A DNA stretch of 64,000 bases from a virus: positions 1-64,000 of IMG/VR virus record IMGVR_UViG_3300020055_000003, one strand, 5' to 3'. Each line of letters starts with the position of its first letter. Positions within the stretch are counted from its first letter, which is position 1. The notes under the pieces were generated by a model that saw nothing but the letters and a program-made list of their open reading frames with translations, had not been told where the DNA came from and made no database searches. Shown here piece by piece: positions 8,694 through 17,548 of the stretch. Position numbers and translations under genes: made by a program.

Positions 8694-10190
8694 ATGGAAG
8701 TGAAATTATTTGGGTTTACCCTATTAAAAACAGCAGAGCAATCAAAAGAATCTAAGTCATTCATACCCCCAGAGAGTATGAATGACGATGGTTCTTTGCA
8801 TGTTTCTACAAATTTTTATACAACTACATATAATTTGGAAAATAATGCAAAAAGTGACGCAGAATTAATCGATAGATATAGAGATATGTCTATCCATCCT
8901 GAAGTTGAAATTGCAATTGATGATATTGTATCAGAAGCAATTGTCAATGAAGCAGATCAAAATCCAGTAAAATTATTAACTAAAAATGTAAATCAACCAG
9001 CTTCTGTTAAGAAGGCTCTTGTCGAAGAATTTGACAATGTTCTTTCTTTATTAAATTTCAACAGAGCTGGTTATGATATTTTTAGAAATTGGTATATTGA
9101 CGGTAGAATTTATTTTCATATAATTATCAATCAATCTAAACCAAAAGATGGTATTATAGAACTCAGAAAAATTGATCCTAGAAAGATCAAAAAAGTAAAA
9201 CATATAGAAAAAGACGAAAAAACTCAAGGAAAATTGGTTAAATCTGTCTCAGAATATTATGTTTACAACGAAAAAGGCCTTTCCAACGGCGACAAAACTA
9301 CTGGAATTCCCATTTCCCCAGACTCAATAGCACATGTAAACTCTGGCCTAAGAGATGCCAGACGACAATATGTTATTGGTCATTTACACAAAGCAATCAA
9401 AGCCCTCAATCAATTACAAATGGTGGAAGATTCTGTAGTAATTTACAGATGGACACGAGCACCAGAAAGAAGAGTTTTCTATATTGATGTAGGAAATCTT
9501 CCAAAAGTTAAGGCTGAACAATATATTGCAGACATTATGAATCGTTATAAAACTAAAGTTGCATATGATGCTGCAACTGGTGAAGTAAAAGACGATAGAC
9601 GCCATATGTCTATGCTTGAAGATTTTTGGTTTCCACGCAGAGAGGGCGGTAGAGGTACAGAGATCGAAACTTTACCAGGCGGTTCTAATTTAGGTGAAAT
9701 GGATGATGTTGTCTATTTTCAGAAAAAACTTTATAAATCTCTAAATGTTCCTATTTCTAGATTAGAACCAGAACAGTCTCTTGCATTGGGCCGTGCTACA
9801 GAAATAAATAGAGATGAATACAAATTTAATAGATTTATTGTAAGATTAAGAAACCAATTCAGTGAACTATTTCTTGACCTTTTGAAAAAACAAATGATAT
9901 TGAAAGGTATTGTTACTTCAGAAGAATGGAAAGCAATATCTCAACAAGTTATCTTTGACTTTACACAAGACTCTTATTATTCAGAAATTAAAAATACTGA
10001 AATGATAAGAGACAGAGTTGCTTTGTTATCCGAAATGACAGATTATATGGGTAAATATTACTCTCATACTTGGGTACAAAGAAATATTCTAAAGTTTAGT
10101 GATGATGAAATAAATAATATGAGAAAAGAAATTCTTGCTGAGCAAGAAGATGAAATTTTTGGAAAAAATGAAAACGAAGAGGGCTTTTAA
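8694..10190 (+). CDS. 20: Portal protein gp20
   Basis: About 498 residues, close to T4 gp20 (about 524). Typical gp20 segments are PEVEIAIDDIVSEAIV, the YRWTRAPERRVFYIDVGNLP block and a later SRLEPEQSLALGRATEINRD segment. The portal ring at the head vertex nucleates prohead assembly and is the channel for gp17-driven packaging. I start at the ATG at 8694 because TTGGA upstream can act as the ribosome site; a TTG start at 8682 would add only four residues. Confidence 0.95.
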   Translation: MEVKLFGFTLLKTAEQSKESKSFIPPESMNDDGSLHVSTNFYTTTYNLENNAKSDAELIDRYRDMSIHPEVEIAIDDIVSEAIVNEADQNPVKLLTKNVNQPASVKKALVEEFDNVLSLLNFNRAGYDIFRNWYIDGRIYFHIIINQSKPKDGIIELRKIDPRKIKKVKHIEKDEKTQGKLVKSVSEYYVYNEKGLSNGDKTTGIPISPDSIAHVNSGLRDARRQYVIGHLHKAIKALNQLQMVEDSVVIYRWTRAPERRVFYIDVGNLPKVKAEQYIADIMNRYKTKVAYDAATGEVKDDRRHMSMLEDFWFPRREGGRGTEIETLPGGSNLGEMDDVVYFQKKLYKSLNVPISRLEPEQSLALGRATEINRDEYKFNRFIVRLRNQFSELFLDLLKKQMILKGIVTSEEWKAISQQVIFDFTQDSYYSEIKNTEMIRDRVALLSEMTDYMGKYYSHTWVQRNILKFSDDEINNMRKEILAEQEDEIFGKNENEEGF

Positions 10191-10192
10191 AA

Positions 10193-10432
10193 ATGAGCGA
10201 AGAAAATATAAATAATAAATATCTAGATATAGTAGACAATTCTATTTTAGGAAATGGTACTGCAGCTGCAGATGCAATCAATTCTATTTTGAAGGACAAA
10301 ATTGCCACAGAAATAGATGATTATAAAAAAGAGTTTGCAAACTCCATGTTTAATGGAGAACAGGAAACAGATGTTGATTCGGAAGAAGAAGTAGAAGCCG
10401 AAACACCAGAAGAAGAAACAGAAGAGGCATAG
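10193..10432 (+). CDS. 67: Prohead core protein gp67-like
   Basis: 79 residues, ending in a very acidic tail of about 25 residues (EEEVEAETPEEETEEA). T4 gp67 is a small acidic internal core protein encoded right after the portal gene; position, size and charge fit. It is probably cleaved by gp21 during head maturation (family knowledge). Sequence alone would not be enough; the call relies on synteny. Confidence 0.7.
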   Translation: MSEENINNKYLDIVDNSILGNGTAAADAINSILKDKIATEIDDYKKEFANSMFNGEQETDVDSEEEVEAETPEEETEEA

Positions 10433-10436
10433 AAAA

Positions 10437-10703
10437 ATGTTAAGTTTTGAAGAATATCTTTCACAAGACCTTGATGAAGCAATCAAGAGAAAGGTTGTAG
10501 TTCGTGGTGGCAAAAGAAAGATTAAATTCAAAACTAACAGAGATGGCTATAAAGTCGTAGGAAACAAAGAAGTAAGAATTAGTCCTACGGATGCTAAAAA
10601 AATGAGTATTAGAAATACTAGATCTGCAAGAAAAAGAAAAGGTAAAGTAAATATCTCTAATATTCGTAGAGCAAGATCAATGACAAAAAGGACGGGTCTA
10701 TGA
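10437..10703 (+). CDS. 68: Prohead core protein gp68-like, very basic
   Basis: 88 residues, strongly basic (runs such as RKRKGKVNISNIRRARS near the C terminus). It lies between gp67-like and gp21, the place of gp68 in T4. It has the opposite charge to its acidic neighbour gp67, so the two could pair in the scaffold. It overlaps the gp21 start by 4 nt (ATGA). No known domain is visible; the gp68 label is positional. Confidence 0.6.
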   Translation: MLSFEEYLSQDLDEAIKRKVVVRGGKRKIKFKTNRDGYKVVGNKEVRISPTDAKKMSIRNTRSARKRKGKVNISNIRRARSMTKRTGL

Positions 10704-11338
10704 TGAAACTCATAACAGAAGTAGTAGAAGAAATCTTAGTAGAACAAAAAGGAAAAGACCTTTTTATCGAAGGCGTTTTCCTTCAATCAAATATAAAAAA
10801 TAGAAATGGTAGAGAATACCCTTCCGAAGTCATGGATAGAGAAGTTGCAAGATATAATGAAAAATATATTGCAAAAAATAGAGCCTTTGGTGAATTAGGA
10901 CATCCAGAAGGCCCTACAATTAATTTAGAGAGAGTTTCGCACATGATAAAATCTCTTACCAAAGAAGGCAATAACTATGTTGGTAAGGCAAAAATCATGA
11001 CTGAAACTCCATATGGTGCTATTGTGTCAAACCTAATTAAAGAGGGTGCATCATTAGGTGTTTCTTCTAGGGGTATGGGTAGTGTTAAGCAATCAGGTGG
11101 AAGGAATATAGTACAAGACGATTTTTATTTGGCCACAGCAGCCGATATTGTTGCGGACCCAAGCGCTCCAGATGCGTTTGTGAACGGTATCATGGAAGGA
11201 AAAGAGTGGGTCTGGAATAACGGAATTGTTCAAGAAAAATCAATTGCTGAGTATCATAGAAAGATGCAAGAGGCAAAACAAAGAGAGCTCGAAGAAGTAA
11301 AAATCAACTTGTTTAAAAATTTCATGTCAAAATTGTAA
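10700..11338 (+). CDS. 21: Prohead maturation protease gp21
   Basis: 212 residues, matching T4 gp21 (about 212). Family motifs are present: NGREYPSEVMDREV near residue 35, the catalytic His in FGELGHPEG, and the catalytic Ser in LGVSSRGMGS. This serine protease digests the scaffold and trims gp23 after prohead assembly. The start overlaps the gp68-like stop; the scaffold gene follows after a late promoter. Confidence 0.95.
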   Translation: MMKLITEVVEEILVEQKGKDLFIEGVFLQSNIKNRNGREYPSEVMDREVARYNEKYIAKNRAFGELGHPEGPTINLERVSHMIKSLTKEGNNYVGKAKIMTETPYGAIVSNLIKEGASLGVSSRGMGSVKQSGGRNIVQDDFYLATAADIVADPSAPDAFVNGIMEGKEWVWNNGIVQEKSIAEYHRKMQEAKQRELEEVKINLFKNFMSKL

Positions 11339-11342
11339 TTAT

Positions 11343-11350
11343 TATAAATA
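11343..11350 (+). promoter_or_regulatory. Late promoter (TATAAATA) before scaffold gene
   Basis: TATAAATA followed by a second AATATAAAT lies in the 43-base gap between gp21 and gp22, with a GTAGGAG ribosome site after it. Confidence 0.7.
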
Positions 11351-11381
11351 AATATAAATTAAACTCGTAGGAGAATCAAAA

Positions 11382-12446
11382 ATGGAAAATTTAGAAAATA
11401 AAGAGATTGTTGACGAAACGAAAGTTGAAGAAGCAATCGAAGAAAAAGTTGAAGTTGTTGAAGAAGAAGCAGTTGAAGAAATTGCTGAAGAAACAACTGA
11501 TGAAGTAGAAGTTTCTGAAGAATCTGAAGAAACAAGTGAAGCTCCATTGGAAGAAATGGACCACAGTAAAAAGAAAAAAATGAACGCTTCTAAAGATAAA
11601 GATATGGAAGATGAAAATAATGAAGATGATGCAGATGATGACGAAGAAGTGGTAGAAAAAAAGAAAAAAATGAACGCTTCTTATAAAGTTAAAGCAGAAG
11701 ATGTTGACGTTAAAGAGGATGTCGATGCAATGCTACAGGGACAAGACCTTTCTGAAGAGTTTCAGAATCAAGTAACAACAATCTTTGAGGCCGCCGTAGT
11801 TTCAAAAGTCAACGAAAAGTTGGAAGAAATTTATGCAGACTACGAAACTGAGCTTCAGGAAAATGTTGCAGAAATTAGACAAGAACTGTCTGAAAAAGTT
11901 GATGAGTATCTTTCATATGTCGCAAAAGAGTATGTTGCTGAAAACAAACTTGCGGTAGAAAATAAACTCAAGCTTGAGATTATGGAAAATTTCATGAGTG
12001 GTCTGAAAAAGGTCTTTGAGGAAAATTATGTTGATGTTCCAGAAGAAAAAGTCGATCTTTACGGTGAAGCTTTGGAAACTTTGGAAGAAAAAGAACAAAA
12101 ATTGAATGAGCAATTTGAAAAGAATATCAAGTTGTCTAAAAAACTTGAAGATCTTGAAAAAGAAATTATCTTGAAAGATGTAACTGAAGGACTTACTGTT
12201 TCTCAAGCAGAAAAAGTACGTTCTTTGAGCGAAAGCCTTGAATTCACTACCAAGGAAGATATGATGGAAAAAGTTACATTGATCAAGGACAATTATTTTC
12301 CATCTGAAACAATTGTAGAAAGCGCAGTATTAGATGAAAGTGCATTAGAAACTTCAGTTGAAGATTCTCCAGTGGTTCAAGAGGAAAATAAATTTCAATC
12401 TGTGATGGATGTTTATGCTAGAGCACTAAATAGACCTAAAGATTAA
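11382..12446 (+). CDS. 22: Prohead scaffold protein gp22
   Basis: 354 residues, larger than T4 gp22 (about 269). The first 110 residues are extremely acidic (Glu/Val repeats), broken by two copies of a KKKKMNAS motif about 30 residues apart. The rest is long α-helix/coiled coil rich in Glu, Lys and Leu. It forms the inner core around which gp23 assembles and is destroyed by gp21. Position between gp21 and gp23 makes the call firm. The acidic repeats and KKKKMNAS copies are not part of the T4 protein I know. Confidence 0.88.
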   Translation: MENLENKEIVDETKVEEAIEEKVEVVEEEAVEEIAEETTDEVEVSEESEETSEAPLEEMDHSKKKKMNASKDKDMEDENNEDDADDDEEVVEKKKKMNASYKVKAEDVDVKEDVDAMLQGQDLSEEFQNQVTTIFEAAVVSKVNEKLEEIYADYETELQENVAEIRQELSEKVDEYLSYVAKEYVAENKLAVENKLKLEIMENFMSGLKKVFEENYVDVPEEKVDLYGEALETLEEKEQKLNEQFEKNIKLSKKLEDLEKEIILKDVTEGLTVSQAEKVRSLSESLEFTTKEDMMEKVTLIKDNYFPSETIVESAVLDESALETSVEDSPVVQEENKFQSVMDVYARALNRPKD

Positions 12447-12451
12447 AATTT

Positions 12452-12459
12452 TATAAATA
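12452..12459 (+). promoter_or_regulatory. Late promoter (TATAAATA) before major capsid gene
   Basis: TATAAATA followed by TAATATAGTATAG lies in the 53-base gap before gp23, with a strong TAAGGAG site just upstream of the ATG. Consistent with very high late expression. Confidence 0.75.
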
Positions 12460-12499
12460 TAATATAGTATAGCAAATAAAATCTACTAAGGAGAAAAAA

Positions 12500-13891
12500 A
12501 TGCACGACTTTAATGCAATCCAAATTCAGGAGTTGAAAGAAAAGTGGAAGCCTGTGCTTGAGCATCCTGATCAAGCTGAAATCAAGGACCCATATAGAAA
12601 AGCGGTTACTGCCGTTCTTCTCGAAAATACAGAAAGAGCTACAAGAGAAGAAAACGCTCTTGGAACACAAACCATGGCATCTCTCAACGAGACTAACGTG
12701 GCTCCTACTGCACCAGACAGCGGAAACCTAACATATTCTGATCCAGTAATCATTTCCATGATTCGCAGAACTATGCCAAACCTTATGGCATATGACCTTG
12801 TAGGTGTTCAGCCAATGACAGGCCCAACAGGTTTGATTTTCGCAATGAAATCGCGTTATACAAATCAGACTGGAACAGAAGCTCTCTTCGATGAAGCTGA
12901 CACAACATTTTCTGGAACAGGCACACACGCCGGTACAGATCCATTCGCAGGTTCTTCACTTGGTGTAAACGCAGGCGGAGAAGCATTTGTAGAATCAGCA
13001 AATGGTTCACAAACAGGTGCAGCTGGTTCAACAGCAGCTGGTGAAGGCCTTGGAAAGGGTGTTGATCAGGGAATGGGCACTAACGGACATTTCAACGAAA
13101 TGGCATTCTCAATCGATAGAGTATCGGTAACTGCGAAAACCAGAGCGTTGAAAGCAGAGTACACAACTGAACTCTCACAAGACTTGAGAGCGGTACACGG
13201 TCTTGACGCAGAGTCAGAACTCTCAACAATTCTCTCCACAGAGATTACTGCTGAGATTAACCGTGAAGTACTTAGAAATCTTTACGACCAAGCAAAATTG
13301 GGTTGTGCGGCACAAACAACAAACAAAGGTATCTTTGATTTGACAACTGATGCTGATGGCCGTTGGAGTGTTGAGAACTTTAAAGCTCTTATGTTCCAAA
13401 TCGAAAAAGAAGCAAACGTAATTGCAAAAGAAACACGTAGAGGAAAAGGTAACGTAATCGTATGTTCTTCTGATGTTGCTTCTGCTCTTGCAATGTCTGG
13501 TCTTCTTGACTATAACCCACAAATGGACACAGCACTTAATGTTGATGACACAGGACAAACATTCGCCGGTGTACTCAACAAAAAGTTCAAAGTGTACATT
13601 GACCCATACTTCTCATCCGCTGGTGCATATGACTTCGCAATGGTTGGATACAGAGGTTCTTCACCATTTGATGCTGGTTACTTCTATTGCCCATATGTTC
13701 CAATGCAAATGGTTCGTGCAGTTGGTGAGAATACATTCCAGCCAAAAATCGGGTTCAAAACTCGTTATGGAATGGTTAAAAACCCATTTGCTGGTGCGGC
13801 TCGTACTCCTGCTGCGGATGGCGCTTTCCCAACAGACGGCAACCAGTACTACAGATTGTTCCGCGTGGACAACATCAACTCTGCTGCTTAA
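12500..13891 (+). CDS. 23: Major capsid protein gp23
   Basis: 463 residues. It contains the segments used for marine T4-like surveys: PNLMAYDLVGVQPMTGPTGL, the MAFSIDRVSVTAKTRALKAE region, and later YIDPYFSS and VGYRGSSPFDAGYFYCPYVP. The N-terminal ~60 residues (up to about LGTQTMASLNE) resemble the propeptide removed by gp21. It builds the capsid hexamers and, since no gp24 gene is seen beside it, possibly the pentamers too, as proposed for cyanophages. A strong terminator follows directly. Confidence 0.97.
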   Translation: MHDFNAIQIQELKEKWKPVLEHPDQAEIKDPYRKAVTAVLLENTERATREENALGTQTMASLNETNVAPTAPDSGNLTYSDPVIISMIRRTMPNLMAYDLVGVQPMTGPTGLIFAMKSRYTNQTGTEALFDEADTTFSGTGTHAGTDPFAGSSLGVNAGGEAFVESANGSQTGAAGSTAAGEGLGKGVDQGMGTNGHFNEMAFSIDRVSVTAKTRALKAEYTTELSQDLRAVHGLDAESELSTILSTEITAEINREVLRNLYDQAKLGCAAQTTNKGIFDLTTDADGRWSVENFKALMFQIEKEANVIAKETRRGKGNVIVCSSDVASALAMSGLLDYNPQMDTALNVDDTGQTFAGVLNKKFKVYIDPYFSSAGAYDFAMVGYRGSSPFDAGYFYCPYVPMQMVRAVGENTFQPKIGFKTRYGMVKNPFAGAARTPAADGAFPTDGNQYYRLFRVDNINSAA

Positions 13892-13922
13892 TAAAAACAA
13901 TAAAAAAAGAAAAGCAGAATAT

Positions 13923-13948
13923 GGGGGGCTCAATGCCCCCCTTTTTTT
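13923..13948 (+). terminator. Rho-independent terminator after gp23
   Basis: A perfect 7-bp stem GGGGGGC/GCCCCCC with a 5-base TCAAT loop is followed by seven T residues. It sits 31 bases after the gp23 stop and ends the head-gene transcript. Confidence 0.93.
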
Positions 13949-13951
13949 ATT

Positions 13952-13959
13952 CCTAAATA
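13952..13959 (+). promoter_or_regulatory. Probable late promoter (CCTAAATA) before gp3
   Basis: CCTAAATAG lies just after the gp23 terminator and 24 bases before the gp3 start. It deviates from TATAAATA in the first two bases but has the right position to restart late transcription. An AAGGAG ribosome site follows. Confidence 0.45.
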
Positions 13960-13983
13960 GTAAGATAATAAGGAGATTTCGCA

Positions 13984-14499
13984 GTGGATGTAGATACTCA
14001 AAATGTAAATTACCTCAATACACAGAACTTTAGTTTTTCTACAAATATGTGTCCATCACTAGAGGACTATGTTCAATCTGTAAGTATTCCTGGCGTGACT
14101 TTAGGCGAAGCAATAGTGGAAACGCCATTTATTAAACGTCCAGAGCCTGGAGATAAATTAATTTTCTCTGTTATGTCAATTGGATTTTTAGTAGACGAAG
14201 AAATGAAAAATTGGAAAGAAGTTTATAATTGGTTACTTGCATTAGGATTTCCAGACAATTTTCAACAATATGGAAACTTTACTAATGCAAGAAGATTAGA
14301 ACTTGGAAAATCTGTTTTTTCAGATTTAGTATTAATTGTTTATAACAACCAAAATACACCAGTTTTAAAATTCACATTCAAAGATGCATTTCCTATAGCC
14401 ATAGGAGATATTCCACTATCTTCTACAGAAACAGCAAGTATTGCGCCTCTGACAACAGCAGATTTTATGTTTAGGAGTTATTCGGTAGAAAACTTATAA
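13984..14499 (+). CDS. 3: Tail tube terminator / tail completion protein gp3
   Basis: 171 residues; T4 gp3 is about 176. The central part (EPGDKLIFSVMSIGFLVDEE then MKNWKEVYNWLLALGFPDN) has the tail-tube-like fold signature common to T4 tube-end proteins. In marine T4-like phages gp3 lies between gp23 and uvsY, exactly as here. It would cap the tail tube at the head-proximal end. Confusion with another tube-like baseplate protein is possible on sequence alone. Confidence 0.68.
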   Translation: MDVDTQNVNYLNTQNFSFSTNMCPSLEDYVQSVSIPGVTLGEAIVETPFIKRPEPGDKLIFSVMSIGFLVDEEMKNWKEVYNWLLALGFPDNFQQYGNFTNARRLELGKSVFSDLVLIVYNNQNTPVLKFTFKDAFPIAIGDIPLSSTETASIAPLTTADFMFRSYSVENL

Positions 14500-14516
14500 T
14501 ATTATTGGAGAACATT

Positions 14517-14972
14517 ATGGAAGAAAAATATTCAGTGAAATTGGCTGAGTTGACACAGGAATCCGAAAAAGATATAAAAATAGATTACCTGAAATTAGCA
14601 GATGAAATTGTTCACAATCAGAATTTGATTGGGAAGTGGATGACTCATCAACAAGTATACGAAATAAAATATCAGTTTTTAGAGATAGAACACAAAAAGC
14701 TTTTGGCAATAAAGACAAAGTACTATACAGGAAAAATGTCGGAAGATGAAATTGTGGCAAGAGGATGGGAAATTGAAGGAACAAAAATATTAAAATCTGA
14801 TTTGAATATCTGGATAGATGATGACGAAGAAATTATTAAATCTAAAAAAAATCTATTGATATTAAAACAGATAATAACTTTGATTGATAAAACCATTGAT
14901 ATTTTGATAGATCAAAAGAAATGGACTATCAAAAATTTTATTGATTATAAGAAATGGTTAGAAGGTAATTAA
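14517..14972 (+). CDS. uvsY: Recombination mediator UvsY
   Basis: 151 residues from the ATG at 14517 (a TTG at 14505 would lie inside the TTGGAGA ribosome site). T4 UvsY is about 137 residues. The protein is mostly helical and charged, with segments typical of UvsY (DYLKLADEIVHNQNLIGKWM, then KIDLNIWIDDDEE-like acidic loop). UvsY helps UvsX displace single-strand-binding protein in recombination-dependent replication. Its stop overlaps the uvsW ATG (TAATG). Confidence 0.8.
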   Translation: MEEKYSVKLAELTQESEKDIKIDYLKLADEIVHNQNLIGKWMTHQQVYEIKYQFLEIEHKKLLAIKTKYYTGKMSEDEIVARGWEIEGTKILKSDLNIWIDDDEEIIKSKKNLLILKQIITLIDKTIDILIDQKKWTIKNFIDYKKWLEGN

Positions 14973-16462
14973 TGAGCAAGTTTTATGTTCACAAACTAAA
15001 CGAAGTGTATGTTCAAGTAGATTCCCCAGAACTTTTTATGTTGAAAGAACTGGTGGACTACTTTACCTTTAAGGTGCCTGGCGCTGAGTTTATGCCCGCA
15101 TATAAGAATAAATATTGGGATGGAAAGATAAGACTTTTCAATCCTACTAATTGTAAGTTATACTTAGGCCTTGTTGAACAACTAAAATATTTTTGCGAAA
15201 AAAATGATTATGAAATAGAATATGATGAAGATTTACAAGATCAAAATTTTTCACCAAAAGATTTGGAAGCACTTGCAAAATTCATTAATCCACATAGTCA
15301 AGGAAAAAAAATTGAATATAGAGATTATCAGTTAGATGCAATCTATCATGCAATCAAAAAAAATAGAACATTACTTCTTTCCCCGACAGCTTCTGGTAAA
15401 TCACTCATCATTTATACTTTGGTAAGATTCTATAACATGCACCCAGAAGTAAAAGGAAAAAAAATTCTAATCATAGTTCCAACCACTTCACTAGTTTCGC
15501 AGATGTATGGTGATTTTGCCGATTATGGATGGGATGTAAATAAGTATTGTCATAAGATATTTGCTGGCCAAGAAAAATATACAGATAAAAAGGTAGTGAT
15601 ATCTACTTGGCAATCGATATACAAAATGCCGAGAGATTATTGGGATCAATTTGGAGTAGTGATTGGCGATGAATGTCACTTATTTAAAGCAAACTCTCTT
15701 AACAAAATCATGGATAGATTAACAGAGTGTAGATTTAGATTTGGAACAACAGGAACATTAGATGGAACAAAAACTCATAAACTTATTCTTACAGGAATGT
15801 TTGGAGATGCAAAACAAGTCACATCTACAAGAAAGCTAATTGATAACAAAACTCTCGCAGATTTTAAAATACAATGTCTGGTACTAAAATATCCTATGGA
15901 GACATGTAAAGAAATCAAAAAACTGAAATATGCTGATGAGGTAGAATGGATTGTAACAAATCCTAGAAGAAATGAATTTATAAAAGACTTGACATTAAAT
16001 CTAAAAGGTAATACACTAGTTCTTTACAATTTTGTAGAAAAACATGGAATACCTATGTACAAATTAATAAAGAATTCTGTAGAAGAAAATAGAAAAGTAT
16101 TTTTTGTTTCTGGCTCAGTAAATGCAGAAATAAGAGAACAAATTAGAGCAACAACGGAAAAAGAAGATAATGCAATTATTATTGCATCTTATGGTACATT
16201 CTCTACTGGTGTAAACATTCGTAATTTGCACAATGTTGTTTTCACATCTCCGTCAAAGAGTAGAATACGAAACTTGCAGTCTATAGGAAGAGGCCTCAGA
16301 AAAGGAAATAATAAAACATCAGCAGTCTTATATGATATAGCTGACGATTTTCGTTATAAGAATTATATGAATTTTGCAATACGCCATTTTTACGAACGTA
16401 TAAATATCTATAATGAAGAAAAGTTTTCGTTTAAAATAAATGAAATCAAATTATTTGGTTAG
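14972..16462 (+). CDS. uvsW: ATP-dependent helicase UvsW
   Basis: 496 residues, the size of T4 UvsW (about 503). Superfamily 2 helicase motifs are complete: motif I SPTASGKSL near residue 137, motif II GDECHLF, motif III FGTTGTL, and motif VI QSIGRGLRKGN near the end. An N-terminal double-strand DNA-binding domain precedes them. In T4 it unwinds R-loops and branched DNA at the switch from origin- to recombination-dependent replication. It is one of the core genes between uvsY and gp55. Confidence 0.95.
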   Translation: MSKFYVHKLNEVYVQVDSPELFMLKELVDYFTFKVPGAEFMPAYKNKYWDGKIRLFNPTNCKLYLGLVEQLKYFCEKNDYEIEYDEDLQDQNFSPKDLEALAKFINPHSQGKKIEYRDYQLDAIYHAIKKNRTLLLSPTASGKSLIIYTLVRFYNMHPEVKGKKILIIVPTTSLVSQMYGDFADYGWDVNKYCHKIFAGQEKYTDKKVVISTWQSIYKMPRDYWDQFGVVIGDECHLFKANSLNKIMDRLTECRFRFGTTGTLDGTKTHKLILTGMFGDAKQVTSTRKLIDNKTLADFKIQCLVLKYPMETCKEIKKLKYADEVEWIVTNPRRNEFIKDLTLNLKGNTLVLYNFVEKHGIPMYKLIKNSVEENRKVFFVSGSVNAEIREQIRATTEKEDNAIIIASYGTFSTGVNIRNLHNVVFTSPSKSRIRNLQSIGRGLRKGNNKTSAVLYDIADDFRYKNYMNFAIRHFYERINIYNEEKFSFKINEIKLFG

Positions 16463-16469
16463 GAAACTC

Positions 16470-16871
16470 ATGCACGATTTCAAAATAGTCAGGCTATCAA
16501 CAAAAGAAGTAATTATTTGTAAGACAAATTCTAAAAATGCGTCTGCAAGTTCAATTATTTTGGAAGATCCGTTTGAAATAAAATCGTTCATGAATCCTCA
16601 AACTGGAGACTTTAATTCAACTCTCATAGATTGGTTACAATATAGTGATGATACTATAGTAGAAGTTGCCGCGTACAATGTCATTGCAATGAATACACCT
16701 TCCCCAGAAATTATTGACCATTATGAAATGATTTTAAGAAGAAAGGCTGCAGCTGCAAATTCTGAACTCAATGAAACTGAAGGGCCTGGATTAGAAGATG
16801 TTGATGAAGAACATGAACATACTATTGAAGAACTTATGAGAATGATAAACGGTAATAAAGTCTATCATTAA
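16470..16871 (+). CDS. Sm-like fold conserved phage protein
   Basis: 133 residues from the ATG at 16470, which has an AGGAAA site right after the uvsW stop. The N-terminal 80 residues have the rhythm of an Sm/LSm-type β-barrel (FKIVRLSTKEVIICKTN, then ILEDPFEIKSF), followed by a helical acidic tail (LEDVDEEHEHTIEELMRMI). It is the unnamed protein found between uvsW and gp55 in marine T4-like phages. RNA binding or assembly as a ring is a guess; no function is known to me. Confidence 0.55.
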   Translation: MHDFKIVRLSTKEVIICKTNSKNASASSIILEDPFEIKSFMNPQTGDFNSTLIDWLQYSDDTIVEVAAYNVIAMNTPSPEIIDHYEMILRRKAAAANSELNETEGPGLEDVDEEHEHTIEELMRMINGNKVYH

Positions 16872-16908
16872 GGGTCTACATACCCAGTATAACAGTAGAA
16901 TCAACTTG

Positions 16909-16943
16909 TGTCAATAGAAAAAAAAATTTATTTTCTATTGACA
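16909..16943. repeat. Perfect 13-bp inverted repeat overlapping the gp55 promoter
   Basis: TGTCAATAGAAAA (16909-16921) and its exact complement TTTTCTATTGACA (16931-16943) are separated by nine A/T bases. The right arm ends with the TTGACA -35 box of the gp55 promoter. It could be an upstream terminator hairpin or an operator. Confidence 0.85.
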
Positions 16944-16967
16944 AGAAACACTTTTTTATGGTATTAT
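16938..16967 (+). promoter_or_regulatory. Sigma70-type promoter before gp55
   Basis: TTGACA, an 18-base spacer and TATTAT lie 30 bases upstream of the gp55 start. It would make the late sigma factor an early/middle gene read by host polymerase, as the T4 regulatory logic needs. Confidence 0.8.
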
Positions 16968-16996
16968 CTTTGTAATTGTATAAGGAATTATTATGT

Positions 16997-17548
16997 ATGG
17001 CTAAGAAAAGCACTAGAAATCATTATGTAGATAACAAAAAGTTGTTGGAAGAGATGACAAAATATAAGGATGCCGTCAACCTTGCCGCTGAGCAGGACAC
17101 AGAGCGCCCAAGAGTTCCAAATTATATTGGTGAGTGTATTATGAAGATTGCACAGCATCTCTCTTATAAACCCAATTTTATCAACTATACATATAAAGAA
17201 GAAATGATATCAGATGGTATTGAAAATTGTCTATTGTATATTGATAATTTTAATCCAGAAAAATCAAAAAATCCATTCGCATATTTTACTCAGATTATTT
17301 ACTATGCTTTCATTCGAAGGATTCAAAAAGAAAAGAAACAGACTTATGTAAAATATAAGGCATTGGAAAATCAAGAATTGATTGATGAAATTATGCAAGG
17401 ACCAAATGGTAGTCCTATGAAAAATAATTTCTTAGAATTTATTCACAATAATATGGATGATTTTCTTGCAGACTTTGAAGAAACCCAAAGAAAGAAAAAA
17501 CAAAAAGCCAAGGAAAAGAGAGAAGGTAAGGAATCTGAAACTTCATGA
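16997..17548 (+). CDS. 55: Late-transcription sigma factor gp55
   Basis: 183 residues, like T4 gp55 (about 185). The sigma-like region is visible as NPFAYFTQIIYYAFIRRIQK around residues 90-110, which corresponds to the conserved region 2 segment that contacts core polymerase and the promoter -10. I start at the ATG at 16997 (MAKKST); the longer frame would need a TTG upstream. gp55 directs host RNA polymerase to TATAAATA late promoters, several of which occur in this window. The stop overlaps gp47 by 4 nt. Confidence 0.92.
   Translation: MAKKSTRNHYVDNKKLLEEMTKYKDAVNLAAEQDTERPRVPNYIGECIMKIAQHLSYKPNFINYTYKEEMISDGIENCLLYIDNFNPEKSKNPFAYFTQIIYYAFIRRIQKEKKQTYVKYKALENQELIDEIMQGPNGSPMKNNFLEFIHNNMDDFLADFEETQRKKKQKAKEKREGKESETS

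Noticed and set aside
12783-13558. Reverse-strand and shifted open frames inside gp23, gp18, gp43 and other large genes
   Set aside because: They are shadows: low-complexity or compositionally odd translations without ribosome sites, wholly inside strongly supported genes.
13473-14033. Plus-strand frame crossing the gp23 terminator
   Set aside because: It overlaps the gp23 C terminus in another frame and runs through the terminator hairpin; leucine/histidine-rich shadow.
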